A stretch of DNA of 64,000 nucleotides from Sphingomonadales bacterium EhC05 (GCA_001650955.1 LXYP01000002.1:62001-126000), one strand, 5' to 3'. Counted from the first letter of the stretch, positions 50,269 to 60,710 are shown. Made by a program: numbers and translations. Notes: generated from the letters alone by a model not told the origin.

Positions 50269-53200
50269 TCAGGCTGGGACCGTCTGATCAGGCAGGTCGC
50301 CGCCGTTTGTCTTGTCGTCCTCTCCTCGCGCGATCAACAGATACATGGCGGGTGTAACGACGCGAGACAAGAGGGTAGAACTGATCAGTCCGCCAATAAT
50401 GATAATCGCCAGCGGCCCGTAAAGCGCGCCGCCCCAGATCGCCAGCGGGGTCAGCCCCCCGATAGCGGTGATCGATGTCAGCAAGACCGGCAAAAATCGA
50501 ACCTCGCCCGCCTTTTCAATCGCTTCGCGAAGGTCCATGCCCTGTTTGCGCAACTGGCTGGTAAAATCGACCAGCAGGATTGAATTTTTAATCTCGATCC
50601 CGATCAAGGCAATGAAACCGATAATCGCCATGAAGCTGAGTGAATTGCCGGTCAGAAATAAAGCGATCAGGCCACCAAAAGTGCCCAGCGGGATGACACC
50701 GGCAACAACAATCGTCTCGCGAAAACGATTGAATTCGGCAACCAATATGGCAAATATCAGCATCAGGGCAGTGATGATTAGCGGGCCAAAATCCCCAAAT
50801 GTCTCGCCAATCGCTTCACTTTCGCCGCCCACGGTCCACTCATAGCCCTCGGGAAACTCGAGCTGGCTGATCTTTTCAAGGGCGCGATCATTGACCGTCG
50901 ACGGCACCTCGCCAAAATCGACCTGCGCCGTCACCGAAACAGATCGCTGCAACTGATAGCGCTGAATCTGCGGCGGTACATTGGTCAACTGGGGATTGCT
51001 CACCTGCGACAAGGCAACCGGATCACCCGATCGTGTCGCAAGATAGACTTTGTCGAGCACCGACACGGGCTGGTTATTCTCCAGCGGAAAGCGGACCGTT
51101 ACGGGATAATTATCGCCTTCCTGATCGCGAAAAGACGCCGCGCGTTCGCCGCTTATCGCTAGCCTTATGGCGCGGCGCGGTTCACCCGGCGCGATATCGA
51201 GCAATGCCAGCTTTTGCTCATCCAAACCAATATCCAGGTCAATCTTGTCATTGGCTACCGGATTATCAATATCCCGTGCACCGGGCGTCTTGCGCAAAAT
51301 TGTTGCCACATTTCCGGCAAGCTGTTTCAACATGTCGAGCTCTGGCCCGCTCACCCGGATGGCAATCGGAGCATCCACCGGAGCGCCATTTTGAAAAAGC
51401 TCCAGCTTGACCTTCGCACCGGCTACATCATCGAGCTTCGTGCGGAGCCGTTCGACCAGTTTCGGCCCCTGCTCGGTGTCCCATTCGTCGAGCACCGCAA
51501 GCACTTCGCCATGATTGATCCGCTCCGCACGCGGACCGACATTGTAAAAGACTTGCGGATTGCCATTGCCGATATTCTCCGCGCGTACGGTGATCGCGGG
51601 CTCGGTTTCAAGAATTTTGGCGACCCGCGCGACAATCCGGTCGGTCTGGTCGAGGCTACTGCCCTGTTCTGCTTCCACCGAGACCCGAAAATAGGGCGCA
51701 TCCGCGAACGGGAAAAGCGAGAAGCCAAGCAGCGGAATCAATGCAAAGGCAGAGAGACACATACCCATTGCCAAAACCACCGCGCGTCGCGGTGCGGTCA
51801 ATGCAAGGTGGAGCAGCGGCCGATAGAATCTTTGAATCTTGTCATTGACCCATTGCAGCACGGCATTGCCCTCTGGATTTTCATCCCGACGCAACAACAG
51901 GCTCGCCAAAAAGGGAATCAGCGACAGGGAAATCACCAGGGATGCAATGACGGTCGCGATGATCGCGACAAAAAAGGCGCGCGTATAGGCTCCCGGTCCG
52001 CCCGGTATGAACAGCAATGGGACAAATGCGAGCACGAGCACGAATGTTGACCCGATGACCGCGGCACGAATTTCAAGGCTGGCATCGATCGCGGCCTGCG
52101 CTCGCGTTTTGCCCATGCGCAAATGACGCGCAATATTCTCGGTGACCACGATACTATCGTCGACCAGCAGCCCCAGCGAAACGATGAAGCCGGCAATTGA
52201 TAACTGGCTCAGGTTGAACCCCATCGCATAGAGAACCAGCAGACCCGAAGCCAGCGACAGTGGAATCGATATCATCACAATCGCGGAGGAGCGCAACCCG
52301 AGCGGCAGCAGAGTGAAAATGACCAGAGCAATTGCAATCGAAAAATCCCGCGTCAGTTCATTGAGCCGTCGCTTGACGTCGCGGCTCTGATCAAATTGCA
52401 TGACCAATTTGATATCTGGCGGCAATATCCCCCGCTGTTTGTCCAGTTCGCCATCCAATTGTTCCTTGAGTCGGGTGACATCGACGCCGTCTTTCTGGGT
52501 GACTGTCAGGAACACGGCCCGTTGGCCATTATGCCGCGCCCGGTAAATTTGCTCCTCCGCGCCCCAGCTGACATCTGCTACATCACCAACCGTCAGCAAA
52601 CTGTCGCTTGTCGCCCGCAGCGGCAAGGCGCGAATAGTGTCAATATCCCGAAAGGCGCCGCCGGCCTCGATATTCAGCCTTCGGTCCCCGCTTTGTACGG
52701 CGCCGCCAGGAAGTTCACTGCCCCCCTGCCTGATCGCGTCAGCAACCGCGCTCGCCGACAGTCGGAGTTCCGAAAGGCGATCGGGATTGACGGCAACACT
52801 GACTTCCGGCTGGGGCAGTCCGAAGATCCGTGATTCACGGACGCCGGAATAGCGCGTAAAAACATCCACCATATCATCTGCATATTTTTCCATCCGGCGC
52901 CAGGATGCGGTTTCACTGACCAGTGCCACTTGCATGACGGCGGCTTCGGTTGTCCGGATCTTGCGATATTCAAGTCGCTGGAGATTTTCTGGCAGCTGGT
53001 CGCGAATGGCCGATACCTCACGGACGACATCATCAAAATAGCCGTCAACATCGCCCGACCAATTGCTGAACTCGACGCGGATGGTCGTCCCGCCATCGGT
53101 ACTTGTCGACACCACCTTCGTGATATCATCGAGCCCCTGCACGACGTCTTCAATCGGCTTGGCAATCGTCTCTTCCATATCTTGCGCATCGGCGCCCGGC

Positions 53201-53349
53201 AGGATTGCGATGATATTGACCGCAGGTATCGGAAAATGGGGATCGACAGATTTGGGAATATTGATCAGCGCGAGGCTACCCAAAAGCACCAGCAAGATGA
53301 AGATCACGAAAGAGAGTTGCCAGCGCGAAATGACGAATTGGGCCATCAT
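50269..53349 (-). CDS. RND efflux transporter, HAE1/AcrB-like subunit
   Basis: A 1026-aa inner-membrane pump with 12 helices and two large periplasmic loops. It begins QFVISRWQLSFVIFILLVLLG and has the IPKSVDPHFPIPAVNI block. The proton-relay Asp pair is in LGLLVDDSIVVTENIAR. The length is normal for the family. The adaptor gene lies upstream with 36 bp between. No outer-membrane channel gene is present, so it probably uses a separate TolC. Substrate unknown. Confidence 0.93.
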   Translation of the reverse strand: MMAQFVISRWQLSFVIFILLVLLGSLALINIPKSVDPHFPIPAVNIIAILPGADAQDMEETIAKPIEDVVQGLDDITKVVSTSTDGGTTIRVEFSNWSGDVDGYFDDVVREVSAIRDQLPENLQRLEYRKIRTTEAAVMQVALVSETASWRRMEKYADDMVDVFTRYSGVRESRIFGLPQPEVSVAVNPDRLSELRLSASAVADAIRQGGSELPGGAVQSGDRRLNIEAGGAFRDIDTIRALPLRATSDSLLTVGDVADVSWGAEEQIYRARHNGQRAVFLTVTQKDGVDVTRLKEQLDGELDKQRGILPPDIKLVMQFDQSRDVKRRLNELTRDFSIAIALVIFTLLPLGLRSSAIVMISIPLSLASGLLVLYAMGFNLSQLSIAGFIVSLGLLVDDSIVVTENIARHLRMGKTRAQAAIDASLEIRAAVIGSTFVLVLAFVPLLFIPGGPGAYTRAFFVAIIATVIASLVISLSLIPFLASLLLRRDENPEGNAVLQWVNDKIQRFYRPLLHLALTAPRRAVVLAMGMCLSAFALIPLLGFSLFPFADAPYFRVSVEAEQGSSLDQTDRIVARVAKILETEPAITVRAENIGNGNPQVFYNVGPRAERINHGEVLAVLDEWDTEQGPKLVERLRTKLDDVAGAKVKLELFQNGAPVDAPIAIRVSGPELDMLKQLAGNVATILRKTPGARDIDNPVANDKIDLDIGLDEQKLALLDIAPGEPRRAIRLAISGERAASFRDQEGDNYPVTVRFPLENNQPVSVLDKVYLATRSGDPVALSQVSNPQLTNVPPQIQRYQLQRSVSVTAQVDFGEVPSTVNDRALEKISQLEFPEGYEWTVGGESEAIGETFGDFGPLIITALMLIFAILVAEFNRFRETIVVAGVIPLGTFGGLIALFLTGNSLSFMAIIGFIALIGIEIKNSILLVDFTSQLRKQGMDLREAIEKAGEVRFLPVLLTSITAIGGLTPLAIWGGALYGPLAIIIIGGLISSTLLSRVVTPAMYLLIARGEDDKTNGGDLPDQTVPA

Positions 53350-53385
53350 CTCAGATGTGTTCCAGCTGGGCGTGACTGCCGGGGA

Positions 53386-54438
53386 TCATTTATCCGCCCG
53401 AGTTGGTTTGATCAAATATCCATCGCGCAGTTTTTCGACCCCGCGCGTCACGATTGTCTCTCCTTGCGCGAGCCCCGAGCGGATTTGCAAGGCCTCGTCG
53501 CTGACCGATCCAATGATGACATTGCGCTGCTTCACCCGGTTGTTTTCGTCGACGACAAAGACCAGTCCTTCGCCCGATCGCAGACCAAAAAGGGCGGTTG
53601 CCGGAATGGAAATATCTCCGCTATCCACCCGCGGCAGCTGAATTTCGACACTACCCAATTGGCCCGAGCGCAGACGGCTATGTGCGGGCAAGAGAAAGCT
53701 GACTTCGAAACTACCGGTCCGTGGGTCGGCACGGCCATCTTTTTCACTGACAACAGCTTCAATCGGATCATTTGATATGGCAGCAATCTTGACCGCAGCG
53801 GGCATGCCGATGCGAATGCGTGAGGCATCCGCATCGCTCATCGGGACCCGCAAGACAAAGCCCTTGTCTGTTTCACCGAGAATGATCGCCGTCACGCCGG
53901 CGGCAACAATTTGTCCCGCGTCGATATTTCGCGTCAGAATAATCCCGTCGCTCGGCGCGCGAATTTGGGAGGTCCGGCTCGCAAAACTTGCGGATTCGAC
54001 ACCGGCACGAGCCGCGCGGGTGCTGGATTCCGACTGCTCCAATCGCGCTTTGGTGACCCAGCCATCGCTGTACAATTTCTGGATACGGGCATATTCGGCT
54101 TCTGCGCGATCCTGCTCGGCATTGGCAGAAGCCAGGTCTGCGGCCACGAGACTGGTGTCTAGCGCAGCCAAAGTGGCGCCACGTTTCACTCGGTCTCCCT
54201 CTTCGAAACGGACTGATGCGACCTGTCCCGCGGTGGTAAAACCCAGTTCCGTTTCGCGGCGTAACCGGATAGTGCCAGCGGCGCTAATCAGCTGAACATC
54301 GCTGGCCGACTGCACCAATGATGTCGCGGCAGGAATGGGATCGGTATTTTCAGGCTTATCCTGGGGTTCCGCTTCACTACATCCAAATAAGAGCGCTGCG
54401 CAGATGAGTGTATAAAATGTCTGACCGGAACGCGCCAT
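53386..54438 (-). CDS. RND periplasmic adaptor (membrane fusion) lipoprotein
   Basis: A 350-aa adaptor with lipobox LFGC (Cys about residue 20). It shows the barrel-sandwich half GFTTAGQVASVRFEEGDRVKRGATLAALD, a long coiled hairpin (about residues 95-150), and RAPSDGIILTRNIDAGQIVAAG, here given as landmarks. The C-terminal beta-barrel includes GDISIPATALFGL. It pairs with the pump gene just downstream and starts the unit. Confidence 0.93.
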   Translation of the reverse strand: MARSGQTFYTLICAALLFGCSEAEPQDKPENTDPIPAATSLVQSASDVQLISAAGTIRLRRETELGFTTAGQVASVRFEEGDRVKRGATLAALDTSLVAADLASANAEQDRAEAEYARIQKLYSDGWVTKARLEQSESSTRAARAGVESASFASRTSQIRAPSDGIILTRNIDAGQIVAAGVTAIILGETDKGFVLRVPMSDADASRIRIGMPAAVKIAAISNDPIEAVVSEKDGRADPRTGSFEVSFLLPAHSRLRSGQLGSVEIQLPRVDSGDISIPATALFGLRSGEGLVFVVDENNRVKQRNVIIGSVSDEALQIRSGLAQGETIVTRGVEKLRDGYLIKPTRADK

Positions 54439-54514
54439 TGTTTGTTTTCCACCCCTATTCCAACCTTCATAAGTCGCGAAATCACGCTAACCAATGAAAA
54501 ACTGAAATTTCCAA

Positions 54515-54544
54515 TGAAAAAGGGCCGGAATTGTCATCCGGCCC
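54515..54544 (-). terminator. Intrinsic terminator downstream of aqpZ
   Basis: GGGCCGGA (54522-54529) pairs with TCCGGCCC (54537-54544), and on the minus strand the stem is followed by TTTTTCATT. It lies between the end of aqpZ and the start of the adaptor gene. Confidence 0.78.
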
Positions 54545-54573
54545 CTCTATTGACTGCTTGATATTAGGCGCGT

Positions 54574-55296
54574 TCAGCCGTTTTCACCCGCGACATCCTG
54601 TCCGGATCCACCGACAATCTTGTAGACGATCCCGGCCAAAACCGCACCAGCAATAGGCGCAACCCAGAATATCCAGAGCTGAGACAGGGCCACTCCGCCT
54701 TCAATCAGGGCCGGCCCCGTGCTGCGGGCAGGATTAACCGAGGTGTTGGTGATCGGAATGCTGATCAAATGGATCAGGGTCAGCCCCAGTCCAATCGCCA
54801 GCGGAGCAAAGCCGGCGGGCGCACGACCATCGGTTGCACCCAAGATGATCATCAGGAAGAAGAAGGTCAGCAGCACTTCAATCGCAATGCCTGAACCCAG
54901 TGAAAAACCACCTGGGGATTTTTCACCGACGCCATTGGCCGCCAGACCATTGACCGCGAGATCATAATCCGCATTTCCCGAGGCGATCATATAGAGGGTG
55001 GCAGCCGCGGCCACCGCACCCAGGACCTGGGCAATGATATAGGCTGGAATTTCTTTGGCCGGGAAGCGACCGCCGATCCACAGACCGATCGTGACGGCCG
55101 GGTTGAGATGGCAGCCGCTAATATGGCCAATCGCATAGGCCATGGTAACAACCGTGAGACCAAAGGCGAGAGAAACGCCGAGCAGTCCGATACCCACTTC
55201 CGGAAAGGCCGCCGAGATGACGGCGCTGCCACAACCGCCGAAGACAAGCCAGAATGTTCCCAAGAACTCGGCCAGAGATTTTTGTACCGCTGTCAT
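54574..55296 (-). CDS. aqpZ: Aquaporin Z
   Basis: A 240-aa six-helix water channel. Both NPA motifs are present: HLNPAVTIG and SVNPARSTG. The AqpZ-type start [18 protein letters not shown] and the [18 protein letters not shown] segment (with the His, Thr and Arg of the selectivity filter) match water-selective AqpZ more than GlpF. Length is normal. It stands alone, with a terminator downstream. Confidence 0.95.
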   Translation of the reverse strand: MTAVQKSLAEFLGTFWLVFGGCGSAVISAAFPEVGIGLLGVSLAFGLTVVTMAYAIGHISGCHLNPAVTIGLWIGGRFPAKEIPAYIIAQVLGAVAAAATLYMIASGNADYDLAVNGLAANGVGEKSPGGFSLGSGIAIEVLLTFFFLMIILGATDGRAPAGFAPLAIGLGLTLIHLISIPITNTSVNPARSTGPALIEGGVALSQLWIFWVAPIAGAVLAGIVYKIVGGSGQDVAGENG

Positions 55297-55412
55297 AATA
55301 TTCTTCCCCTATGTAAAAGTGGGTCGTCATGTTCATGACACCCAGGCGGCAAGCCTATCGCACGAATCAAATTTTGGAAAGTCAGCGCCTGTAAAGCTGT
55401 GTAAACTGGCGC

Positions 55413-56372
55413 CTAGCTGGCGGCTGCGGCCCTTGCGAGCCGGTCATTAATCGCCCGCCCGATACCATCATGGGGCAAGGGTGCGATGGCGATGGCCGAC
55501 TGCTCACTGGAATCAGCGCGGTGCAGAAAGGCAAATAAATTGCTCGCCGCTTCCGCCAAATCGGATGTTGCGGAGAGATTCGCCTGTCCTGCCACCGGCC
55601 CAAATCCGATATGATATTCATCAGGCGCTGCCGATCGTGCATTGAGCCGGAGCGGCTTGGACGGCGCATAATGGCTGGCCAGCTGACCCGGAGCCTCGAT
55701 TTTTAAATGTTGGATTTCCTTATTTTTCAGGCCTGTAAACGCCTCCAACGCCTCCAATGCGATCGGTCCCGGCCGCAGCAGCTGAAAACCATCAGCGCGG
55801 ATCGCAATGATCGTCGACTCGAGTCCGTCTTGGCATGGCCCACCATCCAGAATCATTGGCGCATTATCCGCCAGACTGCGCTGGACATGCGCTGCTGTCG
55901 TCGGACTAATCCCGCCGCTGGCATTGGCCGAAGGAGCTGCGAGATTGAGACCCGACTGGTTCAGCAACTCCCGCATCACCGGATGGGCTGGGCAACGCAG
56001 GGCTATGGTATCGAGCCCTGCTGTCACCGCCGGTGCGACTGGGCAATCATCGGTTTTCAGAACAACCAAAGTGAGCGCGCCAGGCCAATATTCCCGCGCC
56101 AGCTTCTCGGCAAGCGGATCAAATTGGCCCAATCTCCGCGCGGCAGCAAGATCCGGGACATGCACGATCAACGGGTTGAAATCAGGCCGCCCTTTGGTAC
56201 GATATATCTGGGCAACCGCCGCGGCATTGGTCGAATCGGCAGCAAGCCCATAGACCGTTTCTGTCGGCACAGCGACAATATCACCCTGCTGCAATCGCTG
56301 CACGGCATCGCCAATGCTGGCCATTCCGTAGCGACCTTGCGAAGCGTCAATATGATCGTTTGAGCCAGACAT
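55413..56372 (-). CDS. Threonylcarbamoyl-AMP synthase (Sua5/TsaC family)
   Basis: A 319-aa enzyme for the tRNA t6A37 pathway. The N-terminal YrdC domain contains VAVPTETVYGLAADSTNA, KGRPDFNPLIVHV, PGALTLVVLKT, and TIALRCPAHPVMRELL, with the HPV-like substrate pocket. The C-terminal ~110 residues form the Sua5 extension, joined by a linker around residues 195-220. The first 17 codons before MASIGDAVQ could be extra. It is divergent from the acyl-CoA dehydrogenase gene. Confidence 0.92.
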   Translation of the reverse strand: MSGSNDHIDASQGRYGMASIGDAVQRLQQGDIVAVPTETVYGLAADSTNAAAVAQIYRTKGRPDFNPLIVHVPDLAAARRLGQFDPLAEKLAREYWPGALTLVVLKTDDCPVAPAVTAGLDTIALRCPAHPVMRELLNQSGLNLAAPSANASGGISPTTAAHVQRSLADNAPMILDGGPCQDGLESTIIAIRADGFQLLRPGPIALEALEAFTGLKNKEIQHLKIEAPGQLASHYAPSKPLRLNARSAAPDEYHIGFGPVAGQANLSATSDLAEAASNLFAFLHRADSSEQSAIAIAPLPHDGIGRAINDRLARAAAAS

Positions 56373-56424
56373 GGGCCTGCGCTATAGCCCAGCCAAATAG
56401 CAAGCAACAGCGGATATCACGACC

Positions 56425-58176
56425 ATGACTTTTACAGCCCCCAGCCGGGAACAGAATTTCGTCCTCAAACATATCGCCGAGATCGGTGAACTCGCCCAGC
56501 ATGATCGTTTTGCGGGCGCCAGCGAGGATATGGTGGAAGCGATCGTTGAAGGAATTGGCCAATTTGCGATGGGCGAATTTGCGCCGCTAAACCGGATCGG
56601 CGATACCGTCGGCGCAAAATGGTCGGATGGTGCAGTCACCACGCCCACCGGCTTTCAAGAAGCCTATCAGCAATTTGTCGAAGGCGGCTGGGCTTCGATC
56701 GATGGTCCGGAAGCATTTGGCGGCCAGGACCTGCCCTATTCGCTTTCGGCGCTGATCCTAGAAACTTGCGGTGCCGCGAACTTCGCCTTCACGCTCTGCC
56801 CGATGCTGAGCTTTGGCGCGATTGAAGCGATCCATGCGCATGGCAGCGATGAGCAGAAAGCCAAATATCTCCCCAATCTGATATCAGGTGCCTGGACCGG
56901 TACGATGAATCTCACCGAACCGCAGGCGGGGTCCGACGTCGGCGCGCTGCGCTCGACCGCAGAGCCGATTACCGAAGGTGAACATGCCGGCAAATATCGG
57001 ATCAAGGGCCAGAAAATCTATATCACCTTTGGCGAACATGATCTGACCGACAATATCGTCCATCTGGTCCTGGCGCGGACTCCCGGTGCACCCGAGGGTA
57101 CGCGCGGCATATCTTTGTTCATCGTCCCCAAATATCATCTCGATGCGGATGGCAAGAGCGGTGCGGCCAATGATGTTACCTGCGTGTCGATCGAGCATAA
57201 GATCGGGATTCATGGATCACCGACCTGTGTCATGGCTTATGGCGAGCAAGACGAATGTATCGGCGAGATGATTGGCGGCGAATTTGGCGGGATCAAAGCA
57301 ATGTTCACGATGATGAACAACGCCCGGATCAATGTCGGGTCGCAAGGCGTGCAAATTGGCGAACGCGCGACGCAACAGGCACTATATTTTGCAATGGACC
57401 GAGTGCAGTCAGCTCGCGCCGGAAGCGGAAACAAAAATCCTGTCGCGATTATCGAGCATCCCGATGTCCGCCGCATGCTGCTCCGCTCCAAGGCATTGAC
57501 CCAGGCGGCTCGCGCACTGCTCTATTATGCGACTTCTTCGGTCGACCGGGCTACGCTCGGCATCGAGGGCGCCAAATCACGCGCTGAAATCCTGACTCCG
57601 CTGATCAAGGGCTATGGCACGGATATCGGCAATGAAGTGGCTTCGATCGGTGTCCAGATTCACGGCGGCATGGGTTTCATCGAGGAAACGGGTGCAGGAC
57701 AGCATTTTCGCGATGCCCGAATTGCGCCGATCTATGAAGGCACCAATGGTATTCAGGCCGCTGATCTGGTCGGTCGTAAGCTCGGGCTGGACGGCGGCGA
57801 AGCCCTCAAAACGCTGATTTCCGATATCAAGGCCGGCGCCCAGGATGATGATGGCTTGATGATACTTGCGATGGCTTGCGAAGATATTGCCAATTGGATG
57901 GCCTGTGGCGAAGCTTCGATTGATGACCGGCTCGCTGGCAGCTATCCCTTCATGACCATGCTAGCGACGGCGACTTGCGGCATGTTGATGGCCAAGCAAT
58001 ATCGCATTGCGGAGGCCGAACTCTCCAATGGGGACGATCCCTTCTTGGAAGCCAAGCTGGTGACAACACGCTATTATCTCGATCATCTGGTGCCCGAAGC
58101 CATGGGCTTGAAGGCCGCCGCGATGGCTGGAGCAGACCTGTTATATCGGCTCAGCAGCGATCAACTTGTTGCTTAA
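56425..58176 (+). CDS. Acyl-CoA dehydrogenase
   Basis: A 583-aa flavoenzyme of the long type with a C-terminal extension. It has the family blocks WTGTMNLTEPQAGSDVGALR, ITFGEHDLT, the FAD-binding region, and the catalytic Glu in IYEGTNGIQAADLVGRKL. The C-terminal ~120 residues form the extra helical domain of this subfamily. It catalyses the first step of beta-oxidation. It is 2 bases upstream of the DUF815 ATPase gene, and the two are likely co-transcribed. Confidence 0.94.
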   Translation: MTFTAPSREQNFVLKHIAEIGELAQHDRFAGASEDMVEAIVEGIGQFAMGEFAPLNRIGDTVGAKWSDGAVTTPTGFQEAYQQFVEGGWASIDGPEAFGGQDLPYSLSALILETCGAANFAFTLCPMLSFGAIEAIHAHGSDEQKAKYLPNLISGAWTGTMNLTEPQAGSDVGALRSTAEPITEGEHAGKYRIKGQKIYITFGEHDLTDNIVHLVLARTPGAPEGTRGISLFIVPKYHLDADGKSGAANDVTCVSIEHKIGIHGSPTCVMAYGEQDECIGEMIGGEFGGIKAMFTMMNNARINVGSQGVQIGERATQQALYFAMDRVQSARAGSGNKNPVAIIEHPDVRRMLLRSKALTQAARALLYYATSSVDRATLGIEGAKSRAEILTPLIKGYGTDIGNEVASIGVQIHGGMGFIEETGAGQHFRDARIAPIYEGTNGIQAADLVGRKLGLDGGEALKTLISDIKAGAQDDDGLMILAMACEDIANWMACGEASIDDRLAGSYPFMTMLATATCGMLMAKQYRIAEAELSNGDDPFLEAKLVTTRYYLDHLVPEAMGLKAAAMAGADLLYRLSSDQLVA

Positions 58177-58178
58177 AC

Positions 58179-59009
58179 ATGCCGGAAAATAGCGCAAAGC
58201 CGATATTGGAGCGCATCGCCGAAGCGCTCGAACGGATGTCGCCCGTGCCACCTCCGAATTCGGATTTGTCATCAAACGGTGCCTTTCAATGGAACGGTCA
58301 ACAAATTGTTCCGATCGAATATTTCAAACCGGTCGAAATTGATCTGCTCACCGCAATCGACGATCAGAAAAGCCGGCTACTGACGAATACCGAACGGCAT
58401 GCGCAAGGCTTTGCATCGCATGACGTACTGCTGTGGGGCGCACGCGGCACAGGCAAATCCGCACTTGTCAAATCAGTCGTCAAGGCCCTCCAGAACCGAG
58501 GTGAGAATATCGCTCTGGTCGAAACCACATCTGAGCATCTCACGATATTGACCGATCTCATGGCACTGCTGCGGGGCTTTGAGCGGCCATTCATCATTTT
58601 CATCGACGATATCGGGTTTGAGGAAGGTGATGCAACCGCGCGCCATTTGCGCTCAATGCTGGAAGGTGGCGCTGCCCAGCGACCGGCCAATATCAGACTA
58701 TATATCACATCCAATCGACGTCATATTCTCCCCCGACAGATGAATGAACAGGATGATCCGATCAATCCGAGAGACGCGATTGATGATAAGCTCGCTCTAT
58801 CTGATCGTTTTGGTTTGCGGCTAGGCTTTCATGCAGTTTCGCAAGATGACTATCTTTCGATCATCGAGACATATGCCGAAGTCCATGGATTGCAATTTGA
58901 AACAGAAGACGCGCTCTTATGGTCCAAACAATGCGGCGCGCGTTCGGGCCGCGTGGCGTGGCAATATATCGTCGAACTCGCCGGCCGTGCCGGCCAGAGT
59001 CTGGATTAG
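58179..59009 (+). CDS. DUF815 AAA+ ATPase
   Basis: A 276-aa ATPase with Walker A GARGTGKSAL (about residues 88-97) and Walker B FIIFIDDIGFEEGD. It has the DUF815 features RSMLEGGAAQRPANIRLYITSNRRH in part and LSDRFGLRLGFHAVSQDDYL. Function unknown, though some relatives act near the cell envelope. The ATG at 58179 follows the acyl-CoA dehydrogenase stop by 2 bases. It is convergent with the PQQ-type dehydrogenase, 1 base apart. Confidence 0.88.
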   Translation: MPENSAKPILERIAEALERMSPVPPPNSDLSSNGAFQWNGQQIVPIEYFKPVEIDLLTAIDDQKSRLLTNTERHAQGFASHDVLLWGARGTGKSALVKSVVKALQNRGENIALVETTSEHLTILTDLMALLRGFERPFIIFIDDIGFEEGDATARHLRSMLEGGAAQRPANIRLYITSNRRHILPRQMNEQDDPINPRDAIDDKLALSDRFGLRLGFHAVSQDDYLSIIETYAEVHGLQFETEDALLWSKQCGARSGRVAWQYIVELAGRAGQSLD

Positions 59010-59010
59010 A

Positions 59011-60369
59011 TCATTCTCCAGCCACCGGCTTAGTTTCACCGGGACGCGAGACGCGCCAAATTATGCCACCGACATCATCGCTCACGAGCAACGCTCCGGT
59101 CTGATCAAATTCCACCATCGTCGGACGACCGCGTGCCTTTTCCTCTTCATCCACAAAACCGCTGAGAATTGTCATCGGCTTGCCTTCGGGTTCTCCCCTC
59201 AGGCTGAAATCAACATAGACCACATCATAGCCAGAGAGCGGCTTACGATTCCAAGATCCATGACGCGCAATGACTGCGCCCTTGTGAAACGGTTCCCCAA
59301 GCGCCTGGCCGTGAGAAAAGGCGAGACCGAGAGGCGCGGTATGAGCACCTAGCCCATAGTCTGGACGCCGCTCATATTGTCGATGATCCAGGTTTTTCGG
59401 TTCCACCCGTGGATCAACATAGCCACCCCAGAAATGCCAGGGCCAGCCATAATGCGCGGCCCATCTCACCTCAGTCAGATAGTCAGGAACCATATCGCTG
59501 CCCAGCATATCGCGCTCGTTGACGACGGTGTAGAATTTGTCGGTACCCGGTAAATAGGCCATCCCCACAGGATTTCGCAGGCCATCGGCATAGATGCTCT
59601 TCTTGTTGGTCGCGAGTTCTACTCTAAGAATCGCAGCGCGCTGTTTTTCGGTATCCATGCCATTCTCGCCGATATTGCTGTTTGAGCCGACCGAGACATA
59701 GAGAAATTTGCCATCTTCGCTGGCGAGCAATCCCCGCGTCCAGTGATTATTTGGGGCTTTGGCATTCAGATTGGCAACTTTGCGTCCTTGATCAGTGATT
59801 TTAATATCACCCTCGGCATAGGGATATGCATAGACTGCATCAGTTTCCGCAACGTAGAGCAAATCACCAATCAGCGTGATTCCGAACGGGGAATTCAAAT
59901 CTTCCATGAAGACAAAAGTCTCTTCCGCCTTGCCGTCCTTGTCACTATCTCGAAGCAAGCTGATCCGGTTGGCGGACGCGCTGCCTGCACCCGCCTTGCT
60001 CATTAAATTCCGCATGATCCAACCCTCAACGCCTTTGTTGTCACGCGGTGGACTATTGGTTTCGGCCACTAAGACGTCACCGTTCGGTAAACGATAAATC
60101 GTGCGAGGATGGTCAAGCCCTTCCGCGAAGCGCTCGACCGTCAAACCTTCAGCGGCGATGGGGCCTTCGCCTTCATTCCAAGGATCCGCCTCTGCAACAT
60201 TTATTGTTGGGATGCGTTCCGGGCGGACATTGGACAGCTTTGGTTCGACACCGCTGGTCTCATCCAAGGTCAAGCGGGCTGTATCACCGTGGAGAAAATA
60301 GAGATAGCCCACTCCGGCAATCACCAGAATCACCAGCAGAATCACGAGATTTCTAAAATGTTTCAGCAT
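59011..60369 (-). CDS. PQQ-dependent sugar dehydrogenase-like (sorbosone/glucose dehydrogenase) protein
   Basis: A 452-aa protein with an N-terminal membrane anchor (about residues 7-27) and a six-bladed beta-propeller. Landmarks are HPRTIYRLPNGDVLVAETN, ITLIGDLLYVAETDAVYAY, NHWTRGLLASEDGKFLYVSVGSN (in part), RNPVGMAYLPGT, and the C-terminal FDQTGALLVSDDVGGIIWRVSRP. This is the soluble glucose dehydrogenase/L-sorbosone family, likely periplasmic. Whether it binds PQQ is not certain from the sequence. Confidence 0.87.
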   Translation of the reverse strand: MLKHFRNLVILLVILVIAGVGYLYFLHGDTARLTLDETSGVEPKLSNVRPERIPTINVAEADPWNEGEGPIAAEGLTVERFAEGLDHPRTIYRLPNGDVLVAETNSPPRDNKGVEGWIMRNLMSKAGAGSASANRISLLRDSDKDGKAEETFVFMEDLNSPFGITLIGDLLYVAETDAVYAYPYAEGDIKITDQGRKVANLNAKAPNNHWTRGLLASEDGKFLYVSVGSNSNIGENGMDTEKQRAAILRVELATNKKSIYADGLRNPVGMAYLPGTDKFYTVVNERDMLGSDMVPDYLTEVRWAAHYGWPWHFWGGYVDPRVEPKNLDHRQYERRPDYGLGAHTAPLGLAFSHGQALGEPFHKGAVIARHGSWNRKPLSGYDVVYVDFSLRGEPEGKPMTILSGFVDEEEKARGRPTMVEFDQTGALLVSDDVGGIIWRVSRPGETKPVAGE

Positions 60370-60420
60370 GGTTTGATAATAGGTTCAGGCTAGACCAATG
60401 ACAAGCTCAGCTTATGCGGA

Positions 60421-60615
60421 TCAGCGATCCTTTAGCCACAACGCACATGCAGCCAGCGCGCCGACAACCAGACCGGCCAGCAGGCCAATGGATGGCTGGC
60501 CCATAAGACCGCCAATTACCGCGCCTGCGATTGTACCAATAGCAATGAACACACCGCCGCCGTTAGTCGGGCGAGCCTGGTCATTGGAGGAGTTCGATTC
60601 TGGGTCTGTTTTCAT
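60421..60615 (-). CDS. Small hypothetical membrane protein
   Basis: A 64-aa protein with one or two glycine/alanine-rich hydrophobic segments (about residues 22-60) and a charged, Ser/Asn-rich N-terminus. No family is recognised. It lies just upstream of the PQQ-type dehydrogenase on the same strand, so it may be co-transcribed. Confidence 0.52.
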   Translation of the reverse strand: MKTDPESNSSNDQARPTNGGGVFIAIGTIAGAVIGGLMGQPSIGLLAGLVVGALAACALWLKDR

Positions 60616-60710
60616 ATATTTCCTTTAGGCGACGGAGAAGAACTTGGCCAGCAAGGCCTTGTGACATCATAGATAATGCGTTGTTAACCTAGGCTTTTGA
60701 ATAATTGATC

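Noticed and set aside
51214-52050. Plus-strand frame of 278 codons opposite the RND pump gene
   Set aside because: Antisense to conserved RND coding sequence. Low-quality composition and no start signal.
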